Of a stretch of 64,000 nt of DNA, positions 62,382 to 64,000 are shown one piece after another. A program made the position numbers and the translations under genes. Below the pieces are notes generated by a model, which was not told where the DNA came from, did not search any database, and worked only from the letters and a program-made list of their open reading frames with translations. The stretch comes from Albidovulum sp. (lineage in GTDB: Bacteria > Pseudomonadota > Alphaproteobacteria > Rhodobacterales > Rhodobacteraceae), in NCBI GenBank assembly GCA_030837825.1, contig JAUQYB010000064.1, positions 1-64,000 on the forward strand, read 5' to 3'. Each line of letters begins with the position of its first letter. Within the stretch, counting starts at the first letter, position 1.

Positions 62382-63716
62382 GTGCGGCGCATCTACGAGG
62401 ATCACGGCTATTCGCAAGGCCCGGTCGAGCGCTGCTACTGGGACACGACCGTCGCCCGGCCCCCGCGCGGGGCGGCGGTCGAGGGCGATGTGCGCGCCGA
62501 TGTGGCGGTGCTCGGCGCCGGCTATACCGGCCTGTCGGCGGCGCTGCACCTTGCCCGCGATGCCGGCGCCGACGTGGCCGTCGTCGAGGCCGAAGGCATC
62601 GGCTGGGGCGCCTCGGGGCGGAACGGCGGTTTCGCCTCGATCGGCGGCACCAAGGCCAGCGGCGCCACGCTCCTGCGGCGGTTCGGCCGGGCCGGGCTTG
62701 ACGAATGGCATGGCGTGCAGAAGGAAACGCCCGCTTCCGTGGCCGAAATCCTCGACCGCTACGCGATCGACGCCGATGCGCATTCGCACGAGGGCGAGCT
62801 GGCGCTTGCCCATTCGGCACGCGAATTCGCCATCCTCAGGGACGAGCTGGCGGAGGTCAGGCGCGACTATGGCGTCAGGGCGGAACTCCTCGGCCCGGCC
62901 GATCTTGCCGCCCTGGGCATGGGCGGGACGCGGTTTCACGGCGGGCTGAGCATGGAATTGGGATTCGCGCTCAATCCGCTGAAATATGCCCTTGGCCTTG
63001 GCGCGGCGGTGAAGGCGGAAGGGGCGCGGATCTACGAGAATTCGCCCGTCGAGGCGATCGGGCGCGAGGGCGGCGACTTCGTGCTGCGAACCCCGCGCGG
63101 CCGGCTTCTGGCGAAGAAGCTCATCGTGGCGACCAACGGCTATTCCTCCGAGGATGTGCCGGACTGGATGGCGGGCCGCTACCTGCCGACGCAGTCGGCG
63201 ATCCTCGTGACGCGGGAACTGACCGACGCCGAGATCGCCCGGCAGGGCTGGTCTTCGCAGCGCATGGCCTATGACACGCGTAATCTCCTGCACTATTTCC
63301 GGCTGATGCCGAACCGCCGCTTTCTCTTCGGGGTCCGCGGCGGGACCAGCGCGGCGCCCGCGGCGCAGGAAGCGATGCGCGCCCGCGCGCGCGCCGATTT
63401 CGGGGCGATGTTCCCCGCCTGGGCCGCGGTCGAGACGCCGCATTTCTGGTCGGGCTTCGTCTGCCTGACCCGCCCGCTCACGCCCTATGTCGGCCCGATC
63501 GGCGACTGGGACAACGCCTGGGCGGGCTTTGCCTGGCACGGCAACGGGGTGGCGCTCGGCACCTGGTCGGGACGGCTTCTGGCGCGGCTCGCAACGGGAG
63601 AGGGGCGGGTGCCCGCGGTCATGGCGCGCCCGCCCGCCCGCTTCCCCTTCGGAACCGCCCGGCGGCTGATCCTGCCCTTCGCCTATGCCTGGTACGGGCT
63701 CCGCGACAGGTCCTGA
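62382..63716 (+). CDS. FAD-dependent oxidoreductase, PuuB-like (last gene of the transporter operon)
   Basis: A 444-aa DAO-fold flavoprotein starting at GTG 62382, 1 bp after potC. N-terminal YSQGPVERCYWDTTVAR, FAD motif VAVLGAGYTGLSAALHLARDAG, IGWGASGRNGGFASIGGTK, and C-terminal GFAWHGNGVALGTWSGRLLA. Related to the oxidase at 54625–55932 (shared GWGASGRNGG) but clearly divergent. Its place right behind the transporter suggests oxidation of the imported amine or its gamma-glutamyl derivative. Confidence 0.85.
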   Translation: MRRIYEDHGYSQGPVERCYWDTTVARPPRGAAVEGDVRADVAVLGAGYTGLSAALHLARDAGADVAVVEAEGIGWGASGRNGGFASIGGTKASGATLLRRFGRAGLDEWHGVQKETPASVAEILDRYAIDADAHSHEGELALAHSAREFAILRDELAEVRRDYGVRAELLGPADLAALGMGGTRFHGGLSMELGFALNPLKYALGLGAAVKAEGARIYENSPVEAIGREGGDFVLRTPRGRLLAKKLIVATNGYSSEDVPDWMAGRYLPTQSAILVTRELTDAEIARQGWSSQRMAYDTRNLLHYFRLMPNRRFLFGVRGGTSAAPAAQEAMRARARADFGAMFPAWAAVETPHFWSGFVCLTRPLTPYVGPIGDWDNAWAGFAWHGNGVALGTWSGRLLARLATGEGRVPAVMARPPARFPFGTARRLILPFAYAWYGLRDRS

Positions 63717-63807
63717 CGCCGGGACGCCCTTGCGAAGTCCCAGCGATTGGCCGACCATCGTCTCAGGCCGGCCCGACCGCGCCGGAACCAGCACGAAAGG
63801 CCCGTCC

Positions 63808-64000
63808 ATGCCCGTCAAGAACCGTTTCGCCGAGCTTCTGCCCGAGATCACCGCCTGGCGCAGGGATTTCCACGAAAACCCCGAGCTGCTGTTCGAGGTG
63901 CACCGGACCGCGGGTAAGGTGGCCGGGCTTCTCAGCGGCTTCGGCTGCGACGAGGTGGTGCAAGGAATCGGCCGCACCGGCGTGGTCGGCGTCATCCGCG
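63808..64000 (+). CDS. M20D amidohydrolase, 3'-truncated by window edge
   Basis: The first 64 codons of a hippurate-hydrolase/IAA-amino-acid-hydrolase-like peptidase: MPVKNRFAELLPEITAWRRD opens it, and FHENPELLFEVHRTAGKVA is the typical M20D start (the His-Glu-Asn-Pro-Glu motif). ATG 63808. The metal-binding part lies beyond the window. It would cleave N-acyl amino compounds; a link to the polyamine operon 92 bp upstream is possible but unproven. Confidence 0.75.
   Translation, partial: MPVKNRFAELLPEITAWRRDFHENPELLFEVHRTAGKVAGLLSGFGCDEVVQGIGRTGVVGVIR

Noticed and set aside
1..64000. tRNA, rRNA, riboswitch (for example cobalamin or glycine) or CRISPR features
   Set aside because: I looked in the intergenic gaps, especially near cobST, glyQS and metZ, and saw no convincing structure or conserved box.

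Overview
The window is a stretch of a high-GC (roughly 70%) alphaproteobacterial chromosome. Gene content and order point to Rhodobacterales (Rhodobacter/Paracoccus-type): glyQ–DUF6446-like–glyS, bolA–J-domain protein–cobS–cobT, a fused pntA followed by pntB, DUF3422, GatB, and RTX/Hint proteins. The genus cannot be fixed from this sequence alone. Genes are densely packed, with many ATGA/GTGA overlaps. I saw no rRNA, tRNA, CRISPR array or prophage.

Layout. 1–5.3 kb: end of O-succinylhomoserine sulfhydrylase (metZ), GTP cyclohydrolase folE2, and two tandem trkH potassium-transport genes with near-identical promoter layouts. 5.3–11.1 kb: a degenerate trypsin-fold protein with SPOR-like and peptidoglycan-binding regions, then glyQ–DUF6446-like–glyS; glyS carries an in-frame, AT-richer segment of about 150 codons. 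11.2–15.2 kb: an NTF2-like protein, an M24 aminopeptidase, and a secreted His-tailed protein divergent from a TetR regulator with three evenly spaced operator-like palindromes. 15.2–22.2 kb: the cobalamin cobaltochelatase genes cobS and cobT, pulled apart by two mobile or selfish elements (a hicAB toxin–antitoxin module and a REP-associated tyrosine transposase with its REP palindromes), followed by a di-haem peroxidase, a J-domain protein and BolA. 22.2–31 kb: two DUF4177 paralogues, gatB, a lytic transglycosylase lipoprotein, a small membrane protein, an SDR, pepN and an ArsR–SRPBCC–SRPBCC operon. 31–39.6 kb: malate synthase G, a class-I amidotransferase (PuuD-like), a large RTX/Hint protein and kynU–kynA. 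39.8–45.9 kb: an isoprenylcysteine methyltransferase-like protein, pntAB, a dienelactone hydrolase and DUF3422. 45.9–54.5 kb: a five-gene peptide-type ABC operon divergent from an argE-like deacetylase plus FAD oxidase pair. 54.6–64 kb: a polyamine locus with a GntR regulator, a putrescine-type aminotransferase, two PuuB-like oxidases and a Pot-type ABC transporter, ending in a truncated M20 amidohydrolase.

Working together. The last block forms one apparent polyamine uptake and catabolism regulon: the same TTTGATCAAA-type palindrome sits in the promoter of the aminotransferase–oxidase pair and in the promoter of the transporter operon, with gntR between them. The cobST block shows accessory DNA breaking an ancestral operon: hicAB lies between the present cobT start and a 36-bp duplicate of the first 12 cobT codons, and the stop codons of cobS and of the transposase gene both lie in or beside REP palindromes. 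A further repeat family, a 3' element made of a GC hairpin followed by GGTATTT…CAACGAAGAAG, occurs four times and always downstream of a gene in the same orientation.
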